Made by a program: the position numbers and the translations under genes
Shown here: positions 10,095 to 18,997 of the stretch, one piece after another
Numbering within the stretch: the first letter of the stretch is position 1
How the letters are laid out: each line of letters starts with the position of its first letter
Origin: JAVJQS01 sp040218815
Lineage (GTDB): Bacteria > Bacteroidota > Bacteroidia > Flavobacteriales_E > Vicingaceae
Direction: 5' to 3'
Length of the DNA: 64,000 nucleotides
Assembly: GCA_040218815.1 (NCBI GenBank)
Contig: JAVJQS010000003.1
Location: forward strand, 186,001-250,000
The notes under the pieces: generated by a model
What the model saw: the letters and a program-made list of their open reading frames with translations, nothing else
Databases searched by the model: none
Told to the model about the DNA's origin: nothing

Positions 10095-11105
10095 ATGGCA
10101 GAAGCAAAAAAGGAAGTCAATAAAGAAAAGCTAAAAGCACTTCAATTGACAATGGACAAATTGGAGAAGTCTTATGGAAAAGGATCCATAATGCGGCTGG
10201 GTGACAAAGCAGTTGAAAATGTAGAATCTATACCATCTGGTTCAGTAGCCTTAGATTTAGCATTGGGCGTTGGAGGTTACCCAAGAGGTAGAGTAATTGA
10301 AGTTTATGGACCAGAATCGTCAGGTAAAACGACCTTGACTATACATGCCATTGCAGAGGTTCAACGTCAAGGAGGCATAGCAGCATTTATTGATGCAGAG
10401 CATGCATTTGATCAGTTTTATGCAAAAAATTTAGGTGTTGACACAGAGAATTTATTGATTTCGCAGCCAGATAACGGTGAGCAAGCTCTTGAAATTGCCG
10501 ATAACCTAATTCGATCAGGTGCTATTGATTTAATTGTAATTGATTCGGTAGCAGCGCTTACACCGAAAGCTGAAATCGAAGGTGATATGGGCGACTCAAG
10601 AATGGGACTTCAAGCTCGATTAATGTCGCAAGCATTACGGAAATTAACAGGAACCATCAGCAGAACAGGGTGTACTTGTATTTTTATTAACCAATTGAGG
10701 GAGAAAATTGGAGTAATGTTTGGTAACCCAGAGACAACAACAGGTGGAAATGCCCTTAAATTTTATTCTTCAGTTAGAATTGATATCCGAAGAAGCTCAC
10801 AAATAAAAAATGGTGAAGAGGTTATCGGTAACCGAACGAAAGTAAAAATTGTAAAAAATAAAGTTGCACCCCCATTTAGACGGGCGGAATTTGATATTAT
10901 GTATGGAACAGGAATATCTCGTTCAGGCGAAGTAATTGATATGGGAGTTGAGCTAGGCGTAATAAAAAAGAGCGGAAGTTGGTTCAGTTATGGAGAAACC
11001 AAACTAGGACAAGGAAGAGATGCCGTAAAATCTTTAATTGAAGATAACCCAGAACTCATGGAGGAGTTAGAAGATAAAATCAAGGAAACGATGGCAGAAG
11101 CGTAA
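10095..11105 (+). CDS. recA: Recombinase A
   Basis: RecA forms the filament on single-stranded DNA that carries out strand exchange and stimulates LexA-type self-cleavage. Walker [10 protein letters not shown] is at residues 72-80 and Walker [11 protein letters not shown] at about 146-155. The C-terminal core ([17 protein letters not shown]) is intact, and the 336-residue length is typical, with a short acidic tail. It follows bcp by 11 nt and is closed by a strong hairpin terminator. No LexA box was identified upstream. Confidence 0.98.
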   Translation: MAEAKKEVNKEKLKALQLTMDKLEKSYGKGSIMRLGDKAVENVESIPSGSVALDLALGVGGYPRGRVIEVYGPESSGKTTLTIHAIAEVQRQGGIAAFIDAEHAFDQFYAKNLGVDTENLLISQPDNGEQALEIADNLIRSGAIDLIVIDSVAALTPKAEIEGDMGDSRMGLQARLMSQALRKLTGTISRTGCTCIFINQLREKIGVMFGNPETTTGGNALKFYSSVRIDIRRSSQIKNGEEVIGNRTKVKIVKNKVAPPFRRAEFDIMYGTGISRSGEVIDMGVELGVIKKSGSWFSYGETKLGQGRDAVKSLIEDNPELMEELEDKIKETMAEA

Positions 11106-11128
11106 ATCTCTAAGCTTTTGAATAACTT

Positions 11129-11164
11129 TGCCTCAAGTTAAAATTTAACTTGAGGCATTTTTTT
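11129..11164 (+). terminator. Rho-independent terminator after recA
   Basis: A perfect 14-bp inverted repeat (tgcctcaagttaaa and its complement, one base between) is followed directly by seven T residues. It lies 23 nt after the recA stop. An open frame beginning with TTG inside this hairpin is not a credible start for the next gene. Confidence 0.92.
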
Positions 11165-11170
11165 ATATCT

Positions 11171-12214
11171 ATGAAACAAATCATTTTATTTTTTTCACTA
11201 GTTGTTGGTTTAGCTTCCTGCAGCAACCAACAACAAGAAAACAAAGAATTTAACCAGACGAATGAGAACAAAGCATTTACAGAGCTGGAGTCTACGCCAG
11301 AAGATTCTAACTTAATTCAATTAAATGAAGCCATTCGTAAGGACATTAACAACCCAGACTTGTATGTTAAACGCTCAAAAATTTTCGATTCAATTGGTGA
11401 TAATCAAGCCGCTATTGAAGACCTAGACAGGGCGTTTAGACTTGACTCTACTAACTTGAATACCTTATTAGCACAAGCGAAATTTTTAGGGAGCAGAGGC
11501 AAAGTAGTAATGAGTTTAAATATTCTAGAAAAAGCGAAGCAGCTTTACCCTGAAAATACAAGAATTTATACGCAATTGAGCGAACTGTTCTTAATGGGTA
11601 AAAATAATGAACGCTCATTAAAAAATGCAGATCTGGCTATTAAATATGACCCATTCAATGCAAAAGCTTATTACTTAAAAGGATATAATTTCTTAGAAAT
11701 AGGAGACACGGCCAAAGCAATTAGCAGTTATAGAACAGCAGTAGAGCAAAACCCAGAATTTTTGGAAGCTTATTTAGAATTAGGACTCATCTTTTCAGAA
11801 AAAGACGACCCCATTGCACTCCAATATTATAATAATGCTTTGGAAGTAAATCCAACTGAAAAGAGAGCACTTTATTCAAAGGGTATGTTTGAACAAGAAC
11901 ATGAATTATATAATGAGGCAATCCAAACTTATTACAAAGCCACAAAAGCTCACCCAGAATTTAAGGAGGCCTATTATAACCTTGGCTATGTGCACATGTT
12001 TTACTTAAAGCTATACCGAGAAGCACTTCCCTATTTTACGGATGCTGTTGAAATTGATCCAAATTACTATCAGGCATATTATAATCGCGGTTATTCTTTT
12101 GAGCTGATGGGAGACATCAACAATGCTGCAAAAGACTACCGTAAAGCTTTGTCTATTAAGCCAAATTATGATTTGGCCGCCAATGGCTTAACTCGTGTAA
12201 CTGAAGACATATGA
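11171..12214 (+). CDS. TPR-repeat lipoprotein
   Basis: About 347 residues. The start is the ATG at 11171, just after the recA terminator; it gives a lipoprotein signal (MKQIILFFSLVVGLASC). The mature chain is a series of tetratricopeptide helices with the usual A..Y..A..L..P pattern, e.g. AKAYYLKGYNFLEIGDTAKA and YQAYYNRGYSFELMGDINNA. It is probably a periplasmic or outer-membrane-facing scaffold for protein contacts; partners are unknown. Its stop overlaps the start of the next gene (ATGA), so translation of the ABC-F gene is coupled to it. Confidence 0.88.
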   Translation: MKQIILFFSLVVGLASCSNQQQENKEFNQTNENKAFTELESTPEDSNLIQLNEAIRKDINNPDLYVKRSKIFDSIGDNQAAIEDLDRAFRLDSTNLNTLLAQAKFLGSRGKVVMSLNILEKAKQLYPENTRIYTQLSELFLMGKNNERSLKNADLAIKYDPFNAKAYYLKGYNFLEIGDTAKAISSYRTAVEQNPEFLEAYLELGLIFSEKDDPIALQYYNNALEVNPTEKRALYSKGMFEQEHELYNEAIQTYYKATKAHPEFKEAYYNLGYVHMFYLKLYREALPYFTDAVEIDPNYYQAYYNRGYSFELMGDINNAAKDYRKALSIKPNYDLAANGLTRVTEDI

Positions 12215-14079
12215 ATTTACTCTCTGTGGAGGAAATCTCCAAACGCTTTGGGGAGCGCGAATTATTTTCAGGCTTAAGCTTTGGAATCGACCAAGGTCAG
12301 AAACTAGCACTGGTAGCAAAAAACGGCGAAGGAAAAACAACCTTACTTGAAATGCTTTCTGGCACTATGAATCCTGATGAAGGCTCTATTGTTTGGCGCA
12401 ATGGAATTTCAGTCGGTTATTTAAAACAAGACAATACCTTCGAAGGATTTAGCACTGTTAAAGAAGTACTTTACGGCACCGATAATGATTTTGTAAACGC
12501 CATTAAAGTTTATGAGGATGCTCTAGAAAATACGGAAGATGAAGATGCGATGCAAAATGCATTGAACTTAATGGACTCTACCAAGGCTTGGGATTATGAA
12601 GCTAAAGTTGACAAATTATTGGGCATTTTTGGAATGGACAGCCTAGATAAAAAACAACCCATTGACATTTTATCTGGTGGACAAAAAAAGCGCATCGCTT
12701 TGGTTAAATTGATCATTGATGAGCCGGACGTTTTTATTTTAGATGAACCTACCAACCACCTTGACATTTCAATGATTGAATGGTTGGAAGAATATTTTTC
12801 AGCTCAAAACATCAGCTTGTTTATGGTCACTCACGATCGCTACTTTTTAAACAAGGTGAGTAATCAAGTGCTTGAACTAGACCAAGGTAGAGGCTATAAA
12901 TACAATGGAAACTACGAGTATTTCATTGAGAAGAAAGCTGAGCGTGAAGAAAGTATGGCCAGTGAGATTGATAAAGCCAAAAACCTATATCGAAAAGAAG
13001 TGGAATGGATGCGTCGCATGCCTAAAGCAAGAGCCACCAAAGCAAAATCTAGAATCGATAGTTTTTACGAAACAGAGAAAAAAGCAAAACAGCGCATTAA
13101 TAAAGATGAAGTTCAACTCTCTATAAAATCAGAACGCCTGGGTGGGAAAATATTAGAGTTGCATCATTTACGCAAATCTTATGGTGATTTGAAGATTGTT
13201 GAAGACTTCAACTATGTCTTCAAGAAAGGAGATAAAGTAGGTATCGCTGGTAAAAATGGTGTTGGTAAAACCACCTTCCTAAACATGTTGATGGGTCTAG
13301 AAAAAGTTGATGGAGGAAAAATTGTCACCGGTGAAACTGTTCAGTTCGGCTACTATACGCAAAGCGGGATTCAACTGAAAGAAGATAAGCGCATTATTGA
13401 GGTGGTGAAAGATATTGCGGAAATAATTCCTTTGGAGAAAGGTAAGAAAATAACAGCATCTCAATTGCTAGAGCGATTTTTATTTCCTCCTAAGCAACAA
13501 TACACTCAAGTATCAAAACTAAGTGGTGGTGAGAAGAAACGTCTGTATCTTCTGACTATTCTGATGAGTAATCCCAACTTTTTAATTCTGGATGAACCTA
13601 CCAACGACTTAGATATTAAAACCATTCAGATTCTAGAAGACTTTCTAATGGAATTTAGTGGCTGTTTGTTAATCGTTTCTCACGATCGCGCTTTTATGGA
13701 TCACTTAGCAGATCACATTTTCTATTTTGCTGGAAATGGTGAAATAAAAGACTACAATAGAAGCTACAGTGAAATTGTAGAATTGCAGAAAAAAGAAGCG
13801 TCAAAATCGGCAAAACCAAAAAACACGGAGTCAGGCAATACCAGTTCTTCAAAGGACAATTATGTAAATAAATTAAGCTACAACGAACGCCGAGAGTACA
13901 ACAAGCTCGAAAAAGAAATTGAAAAATTGGAGGCTAAAAAGCTTGAACTGAGTGAACAACTAACTGACTCTAACCTCAGTCCAGATGAACTCATGAAAGC
14001 TTCGGAAAGGCTAGGTCCATTGGTTGATGAAATTGATGAAAAATCTATGCGATGGTTGGAGTTGAGCGAGAGAGCTTAG
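12211..14079 (+). CDS. uup: ABC-F family ATPase, Uup-like
   Basis: Two soluble ABC modules and no membrane segment, as in ABC-F ribosome-associated ATPases. Module 1 has AKNGEGKTT, LSGGQKKR and DEPTNHLDI; module 2 has GKNGVGKTT, LSGGEKKR and DEPTNDLDI. The arginine/lysine-rich linker (WMRRMPKARATKAKSR) is the family's tRNA-facing region, and a C-terminal coiled coil (about 560-622) resembles the Uup C-terminal domain. The 622-residue length fits Uup. Probable role: relief of stalled ribosomes or DNA-structure tolerance. Uup versus another ABC-F subclass rests on the C-terminal extension. Confidence 0.87.
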   Translation: MNLLSVEEISKRFGERELFSGLSFGIDQGQKLALVAKNGEGKTTLLEMLSGTMNPDEGSIVWRNGISVGYLKQDNTFEGFSTVKEVLYGTDNDFVNAIKVYEDALENTEDEDAMQNALNLMDSTKAWDYEAKVDKLLGIFGMDSLDKKQPIDILSGGQKKRIALVKLIIDEPDVFILDEPTNHLDISMIEWLEEYFSAQNISLFMVTHDRYFLNKVSNQVLELDQGRGYKYNGNYEYFIEKKAEREESMASEIDKAKNLYRKEVEWMRRMPKARATKAKSRIDSFYETEKKAKQRINKDEVQLSIKSERLGGKILELHHLRKSYGDLKIVEDFNYVFKKGDKVGIAGKNGVGKTTFLNMLMGLEKVDGGKIVTGETVQFGYYTQSGIQLKEDKRIIEVVKDIAEIIPLEKGKKITASQLLERFLFPPKQQYTQVSKLSGGEKKRLYLLTILMSNPNFLILDEPTNDLDIKTIQILEDFLMEFSGCLLIVSHDRAFMDHLADHIFYFAGNGEIKDYNRSYSEIVELQKKEASKSAKPKNTESGNTSSSKDNYVNKLSYNERREYNKLEKEIEKLEAKKLELSEQLTDSNLSPDELMKASERLGPLVDEIDEKSMRWLELSERA

Positions 14080-14384
14080 TTAAACAGGAAAGTTGAAGCT
14101 TGAAAGTTGAAAAAGAAAAGAGATTTTAGTTCCGCAAATGCGGAATTAGATTTTAGAAAATTTCGGATTTAAAATTCGATCAACCAAAAAACTCAGGACT
14201 GATTTTTTAATAATGCCAATTTTGTTAATTGATAATTGAACATTGAAAATTCCTCACTCCTAATTTCTCACTCCACACTCCAAACTCCTCACTTCTATTT
14301 CCTCACTCCAAACTCCTCATTCCTAATTCCTCACTCCTAATTCCTCACTCCAAACTTCTCATTCCAAACTCCAAACTCCTCATT
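14080..14384. repeat. Intergenic dispersed repeat with low-complexity tail
   Basis: No gene is seen. The stretch holds a short hairpin (ttccgc, loop aaat, gcggaa at 14130-14145) flanked by two copies of gattttag. A segment with attgataattgaacattg follows. A long run of near-repeats of ctcactcctaattcct and ccaaactcctcattc reaches to the thiL stop. The same words recur in other gaps of this window (after sufB, after sufD, before the AlkC gene). It lies between two converging genes. Confidence 0.7.
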
Positions 14385-15422
14385 CTAAACGCTCCAGCCT
14401 TGCGCCTTCAACTCCACCAAAGTTTCTGTTCCTGAAGCTACCATTTGATAACCAGCATTGGCATCAGTAACATGACCAATAATAGAAATTCCAGGAATCG
14501 CCTTTAGTTTATCGTGTAAATCCAAAGGAGCTGTAAATAACAATTCATAGTCCTCTCCCCCATTTAAAGCTGCGACAGTCGGGTTTAAATTCAATTCTTC
14601 ACAAGTAGTCACTGTGCTTGGGTCAATCGGAATTTTATCTTCATAAATCTGTATCCCAACTTTAGAAGCTTTTGCCAAGTGAATCAATTCTGAAGAGAGG
14701 CCATCAGAAATGTCAATCATGGCTGTTGGCAGAATATTTTCTTTTTCAAAATATTCGATTAAATCCTTTCGAGCTTCAGGCTTTAACTGCCGTTCTAAAA
14801 TATAGTCTTTACCACTTAAGTCTGGCTGAACTTTTTCATTGTCTTTGTAAACTGCTTTCTCACGCTCTAAAATCTGCAAACCAGCAAAAGCAGCTCCTAA
14901 ATCTCCACTCACACAAATTAGATCGTTTTCTTGTGCACCACTTCTCTTCACTTCTTTACCTTCAGCCACTTCTCCAAGTGCAGTTACACTAAAAACTGTT
15001 CCCGCTAAAGATGAAGTTGTATCGCCGCCTATTAAATCTACATTGTACAATTCACAGGCTAAATAAATCCCTTCATAGATCTCTTCAATAGCCTCAACTG
15101 ACATTCTATTGGATACAGCCACCGATACCGTTATTTGTTTAGGAATAGCATTCATGGCATATATATCAGATAGATTTACAACCACAGCCTTATAGCCTAA
15201 ATGCTTGAGCGGCGTATACAATAGATCAAAATGTACCCCTTCAACCAGCATGTCTGTGCTAACAACGGTTAATTTATCATCTTGCTTAATTAATGCGGCA
15301 TCATCCCCTACTCCAAGCACTGAACTTGAATTCTTCAGCTTTATATCTTTGGTTAATTGTTCAATTAGGCCAAATTCTCCTAAATCGTTTAATGGGGTGG
15401 GTTCGTTTTCTTCTTGACTCAT
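14385..15422 (-). CDS. thiL: Thiamine-monophosphate kinase
   Basis: ThiL phosphorylates thiamine monophosphate to thiamine diphosphate with ATP. The 345-residue protein has the family's N-terminal GVGDDAALI metal/nucleotide site, VVNLSDIYAMNA, the DLIGGDTTSS strand, the VSGDLGAAFAGL segment and the C-terminal AMIDISDGLSSEL and NGGEDYELLFT motifs. It is a PurM/AIR-synthetase-like fold enzyme. No other thiamine gene is nearby. It is transcribed alone toward the ABC-F gene. Confidence 0.95.
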   Translation of the reverse strand: MSQEENEPTPLNDLGEFGLIEQLTKDIKLKNSSSVLGVGDDAALIKQDDKLTVVSTDMLVEGVHFDLLYTPLKHLGYKAVVVNLSDIYAMNAIPKQITVSVAVSNRMSVEAIEEIYEGIYLACELYNVDLIGGDTTSSLAGTVFSVTALGEVAEGKEVKRSGAQENDLICVSGDLGAAFAGLQILEREKAVYKDNEKVQPDLSGKDYILERQLKPEARKDLIEYFEKENILPTAMIDISDGLSSELIHLAKASKVGIQIYEDKIPIDPSTVTTCEELNLNPTVAALNGGEDYELLFTAPLDLHDKLKAIPGISIIGHVTDANAGYQMVASGTETLVELKAQGWSV

Positions 15423-15618
15423 GTTGCAAAAGTAGTGAAAGCATAAAAGAGTCTTATAACCATTCTACAACTAAATATCTCCAATTTATCGAGACTTAGA
15501 GCATACTAGGACTGCTCATTTATTTGTATGTAGGCATTAAGCGCTACTAGCAATAGCAGAGCACATCAAAATTTAATTGATGCTATTGCTTATCTTTGAA
15601 TATCTTTAATCAGCTACA

Positions 15619-15864
15619 ATGAATATTCAAGCTACAAAATTGCAATTAATAAAAAGCATTTCTGCAACTGAGAATCAGGAGTTTATAACTGACCTTTTTA
15701 ATCTAGCTAAGACAAAATTTGAAAATGAAATTCAAGAAGAGCCCATTCAGTTGGTTGACTGGATGATTAAGGACCTTGAAGAAGCCGAAGAAGATATTCG
15801 AGAAGGAAGGGTCTTTTCACATGAGCAAGCAATGAAAAGGGCTGAAAAATGGTTAGAAAAATAA
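15619..15864 (+). CDS. Probable antitoxin of a type II toxin-antitoxin pair
   Basis: An acidic 81-residue protein. The C-terminal half contains DWMIKDLEEAEEDIREGRVFSHEQ in two helices; the GRVFSHE..MKRAEKWL ending is common in short Bacteroidota antitoxins found with ParE toxins. The start of the following toxin gene overlaps its last 16 nt, the usual arrangement for coupled synthesis. No clear DNA-binding motif can be named by eye. Antitoxin identity rests mainly on gene order and size. Confidence 0.72.
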   Translation: MNIQATKLQLIKSISATENQEFITDLFNLAKTKFENEIQEEPIQLVDWMIKDLEEAEEDIREGRVFSHEQAMKRAEKWLEK

Positions 15865-16157
15865 ACTGGTCTTCAAAAGCTTTATCAGATGTGAATCAAA
15901 TTACAGACTACTGGGCTTCAAGAAATAAAAGTTTAATCTACTCAAAGAAATTGTTAAAAATATTTGACCAAGAAATAAAAAGGTTAAGTAAAAACTCTCA
16001 ACTTGGAAGAGTAGTTGGAAAAGACAATCTTAGATTAGCAGTAATTAGGGACTATTTGCTACTTCACCGAATAACTGCTAAAGAGATATTTATACTCAGA
16101 ATATGGGATAGCAGAAGAAATCCTGAAGATTTCAAGAAAATTATTGACCTTTTCTAA
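15849..16157 (+). CDS. RelE/ParE-type toxin
   Basis: A basic 102-residue protein with the RelE/ParE superfamily pattern: INWSSKALSDVNQITDYW at the N-terminus, then NSQLGRVV, LRLAVIRDYLLLHRI and a final beta strand IFILRIWDSRRNPEDF. ParE members poison gyrase and RelE members cleave mRNA on the ribosome; the sequence does not separate the two by eye. The gene overlaps the upstream antitoxin by 16 nt. The pair sits between thiL and the suf operon and is presumably an acquired module. Confidence 0.85.
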   Translation: MVRKINWSSKALSDVNQITDYWASRNKSLIYSKKLLKIFDQEIKRLSKNSQLGRVVGKDNLRLAVIRDYLLLHRITAKEIFILRIWDSRRNPEDFKKIIDLF

Positions 16158-16259
16158 AAATAACAACCCTTCCACTTCTAGCTTTAAAAAATCAAACAAT
16201 TAACAACTGCTAAACAAAGCACCAATTTTACTGTTATTTCTGAGCAATCTATGCCCTTA

Positions 16260-16276
16260 TTTAGAGTTAATCTAAA
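16260..16276. promoter_or_regulatory. Inverted repeat upstream of suf promoter, possible operator
   Basis: The sequence reads tttaga-gttaa-tctaaa, a perfect 6-bp inverted repeat with a 5-bp spacer. It lies about 11 nt upstream of a TAATTTTG box and so would overlap the -33 region of the suf promoter. A metal- or Fe-S-responsive repressor would be a logical ligand; this is inference from position and symmetry only. Confidence 0.4.
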
Positions 16277-16286
16277 TAAAGATAAG

Positions 16287-16294
16287 TAATTTTG
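16287..16294 (+). promoter_or_regulatory. Candidate -7 promoter box for suf operon
   Basis: The octamer taattttg matches the Bacteroidota -7 consensus TAnnTTTG and ends 22 nt before the sufA ATG. The -33 box is not clear, because that region is occupied by the inverted repeat at 16260-16276. Confidence 0.5.
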
Positions 16295-16316
16295 CAGCTA
16301 GTAAACGATTGAAATT

Positions 16317-16643
16317 ATGATCAAAGTAAACGACAGGGCAAAAGATAAAATTTTGACCCTCTTAACAGAAGAAGGTAAAGCCAAAGATAGCTTTGTGCGC
16401 GTTGGTGTTCAGGGTGGTGGTTGTTCAGGATTGATGTATAATCTAGATTTTGATTCTGAATTGAAAGACGACGATAAAATGATTGAAGACAACAACATAA
16501 AAATTGTAGTTGACAAAAAGAGCGTACTCTACCTTGTAGGCACTGAATTAGATTTTACCGGCGGACTAAACGGAAAGGGCTTTAGTTTCATTAACCCAAA
16601 CGCATCAAGAACCTGCGGTTGTGGTGAAAGTTTCTCAATATAA
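16317..16643 (+). CDS. sufA: SufA/IscA-type iron-sulfur cluster carrier
   Basis: A 108-residue A-type carrier that accepts Fe-S clusters from the SufBCD scaffold and passes them to client proteins. The three conserved ligands are Cys36 (GGGCSGLMY) and Cys100/Cys102 (RTCGCGESF). It is the first gene of the suf operon and ends 9 nt before sufB. A candidate promoter box and an inverted repeat lie immediately upstream. Confidence 0.94.
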   Translation: MIKVNDRAKDKILTLLTEEGKAKDSFVRVGVQGGGCSGLMYNLDFDSELKDDDKMIEDNNIKIVVDKKSVLYLVGTELDFTGGLNGKGFSFINPNASRTCGCGESFSI

Positions 16644-16652
16644 AATACAAGT

Positions 16653-18095
16653 ATGGCAAGTGAAGAAGAATTATTAGAAGAAGTAACGTCTAGCGAGTAC
16701 AAGTATGGGTTTTATACTGATATTGAATCAGATAAAGCTCCCAAAGGACTCAATGAAGACATTATTCGATTTATTTCAGCTAAAAAGAAGGAGCCGGAAT
16801 GGCTATTGGAATACCGCTTAAATGCCTTGAAGGTATGGCAAAGCATGATAGAGCCAGAATGGGCACACATCAAGTATCCAAAACCTGACTTTCAAGATTT
16901 ATATTACTATTCTGCTCCTAAAAAGAAGGATAAATTAGATAGCCTGGATGAAGTGGATCCTGAATTGTTGGAGACCTTTGAAAAGCTAGGTATTTCTCTA
17001 GATGAACAAAAAAGATTAACTGGAGTAGCCGTTGATGTTGTAATGGACAGTGTTTCAGTAGCTACTTCGTTTAAAAAGCAATTAGCAGAAAAAGGAATTA
17101 TTTTTTGCTCCTTTAGTGAAGCGGTCCAAGAACATCCTGAATTAGTCAAGAAATACTTAGGTACTGTTGTTCCAACGGGTGATAATTTTTACGCTGCATT
17201 AAATTCAGCTGTTTTTACCGACGGTTCATTTTGCTACATTCCTAAGGGAGTTAGATGTCCGATGGAATTATCCACTTATTTTAGAATAAATGAGGCACAA
17301 ACAGGGCAATTTGAAAGAACTTTAGTGGTAGCCGATAAAGGAAGCTATGTAAGTTACTTGGAAGGTTGTACAGCACCAATGCGGGATGAAAACCAATTGC
17401 ACGCTGCTGTAGTTGAATTAGTTGCGCTTGACGATGCTGAGATTAAATACTCTACCATCCAAAACTGGTACCCAGGAAACAAAGAAGGAAAAGGTGGAAT
17501 TTACAACTTCGTGACAAAGCGAGGTTTATGCATGAATAATTCAAAAATCTCTTGGACCCAAGTAGAAACAGGTTCAGCTGTAACATGGAAGTATCCAGGT
17601 TGTGTGCTGAAAGGAGATAATTCAATCGGAGAGTTTTACTCGGTAGCTGTTACTGCCAATCATCAACAGGCTGATACTGGTAGTAAAATGATTCACTTGG
17701 GTAAAAACACCAAAAGCACTATTATTTCTAAAGGTATTTCTGCAGGACAAGCTCAAAACTCTTACCGAGGTTTGGTAAGAATAAATAAAGGAGCAACGAA
17801 CAGCAGAAACTTTACCCAGTGTGATTCTTTATTGATGGGCAACAAATGTGGTGCTCATACTTTCCCTTACATTGAGGTAAATAATCAGTCCTCAAAAGTG
17901 GAACATGAAGCCACCACCTCTAAAATTGGTGAAGACCAAATTTTTTATTGCAAGCAACGAGGAATGGATGAAGATACAGCCATAAACCTAATTGTGAACG
18001 GATACTGTAAAGAAGTGCTGAATCAATTGCCGATGGAGTTTGCTGTGGAAGCGCAAAAACTGTTGGAAATCAGCCTAGAAGGATCTGTTGGATAA
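16653..18095 (+). CDS. sufB: Fe-S cluster assembly scaffold SufB
   Basis: SufB is the beta-helix scaffold that, with SufC and SufD, assembles nascent Fe-S clusters. The 480-residue chain has the typical [20 protein letters not shown] block, the [20 protein letters not shown] block, [20 protein letters not shown] and the C-terminal [16 protein letters not shown] segment with its conserved Glu/His. Length matches the family. It lies between sufA (9 nt) and sufC (131 nt, a repeat-bearing gap). Confidence 0.97.
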   Translation: MASEEELLEEVTSSEYKYGFYTDIESDKAPKGLNEDIIRFISAKKKEPEWLLEYRLNALKVWQSMIEPEWAHIKYPKPDFQDLYYYSAPKKKDKLDSLDEVDPELLETFEKLGISLDEQKRLTGVAVDVVMDSVSVATSFKKQLAEKGIIFCSFSEAVQEHPELVKKYLGTVVPTGDNFYAALNSAVFTDGSFCYIPKGVRCPMELSTYFRINEAQTGQFERTLVVADKGSYVSYLEGCTAPMRDENQLHAAVVELVALDDAEIKYSTIQNWYPGNKEGKGGIYNFVTKRGLCMNNSKISWTQVETGSAVTWKYPGCVLKGDNSIGEFYSVAVTANHQQADTGSKMIHLGKNTKSTIISKGISAGQAQNSYRGLVRINKGATNSRNFTQCDSLLMGNKCGAHTFPYIEVNNQSSKVEHEATTSKIGEDQIFYCKQRGMDEDTAINLIVNGYCKEVLNQLPMEFAVEAQKLLEISLEGSVG

Positions 18096-18226
18096 TTGAC
18101 AATTGATAATGGACAATTCACAATTTAGATTTTAGAATTACGATTGACGAATTAAGAATAAATAAAATATAAAATAGTGGAAGAATTTATGAAGTTAGTT
18201 CTTCATTCCACATACAAAAAAAGAAC
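18096..18226. repeat. Intergenic dispersed repeat inside suf operon
   Basis: The 131-nt gap between sufB and sufC contains ttgacaattgataatggac, acaatttagattttagaatt and related words. These resemble segments of the gaps at 14080-14384 and 50340-50530. No terminator hairpin with a T-run is seen, so read-through of the operon is likely. Confidence 0.55.
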
Positions 18227-18982
18227 ATGATAAAGATTGCAAATTTACACGCGAGTATAGACGGAAATGAAATTCTGAAAGGTATAAACCTTGAAGTTAA
18301 AGCGGGAGAGGTACACGCAATAATGGGCCCAAATGGCTCTGGTAAAAGTACTCTAGCCAGTGTTTTAGCTGGGAGAGAAGAGTACGAGATCACTGAAGGT
18401 AAAGTAACTTTTATGGGTGAAGACCTTTTGGATATGGAGCCTGAGGATAGATCAAGAGCTGGATTATTTCTAGCGTTTCAATATCCAGTTGAAATTCCAG
18501 GGGTGAGTAATATCAACTTTTTGAAGACTGCCATTAACGAAGCTCGAGAAAAGAAAGGTTTAGACCCTATGAAGGCCAAAGATTTTCTAAAGATGGTGAA
18601 AGAAAAGTCTAGCTTAGTAGAGTTAGATGGTAAATTGAACAACCGATCAGTGAATGAAGGTTTTTCAGGTGGGGAAAAGAAGCGAAATGAAATTTTTCAA
18701 ATGGCGATGCTGGAGCCAAAGCTTTCCATCTTAGATGAAACAGATTCAGGTCTTGACATCGACGCCTTGCGCGTAGTAGCAGAAGGGGTTAATAAATTAA
18801 AAACAAAAGACAATGCGAGTATAGTGATTACGCACTACCAGCGTCTATTAGACCACATCATTCCTGATTTCGTGCACGTACTTTCAAAAGGAAAGATTGT
18901 AAAAACAGGTGGTAAAGAATTGGCCTTAGAGTTAGAAGAAAGAGGTTACGATTGGGTAAAGGAAGAAGCTGTTACAGCATAA
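18227..18982 (+). CDS. sufC: Fe-S cluster assembly ATPase SufC
   Basis: The cytosolic ABC-type ATPase that drives conformational changes of the SufBCD complex. Walker A GPNGSGKST is at residues 34-42, the signature FSGGEKKRNEI at about 148, and Walker B/D-loop SILDETDSGLDIDAL follows. The 251-residue length is normal. SufC-type ATPases carry DETDSGLD instead of the DEPT of transporters, as here. sufD starts 15 nt downstream. Confidence 0.97.
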   Translation: MIKIANLHASIDGNEILKGINLEVKAGEVHAIMGPNGSGKSTLASVLAGREEYEITEGKVTFMGEDLLDMEPEDRSRAGLFLAFQYPVEIPGVSNINFLKTAINEAREKKGLDPMKAKDFLKMVKEKSSLVELDGKLNNRSVNEGFSGGEKKRNEIFQMAMLEPKLSILDETDSGLDIDALRVVAEGVNKLKTKDNASIVITHYQRLLDHIIPDFVHVLSKGKIVKTGGKELALELEERGYDWVKEEAVTA

Positions 18983-18997
18983 ATTGAAGGAGAGAAC

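Noticed and set aside
11150..11170. TTG start for the TPR lipoprotein gene
   Set aside because: It lies inside the recA terminator hairpin; the ATG at 11171 gives a proper lipoprotein signal.
14672..14992. 106-codon plus-strand frame inside thiL
   Set aside because: It is antisense to conserved ThiL motifs, with composition typical of a shadow frame.
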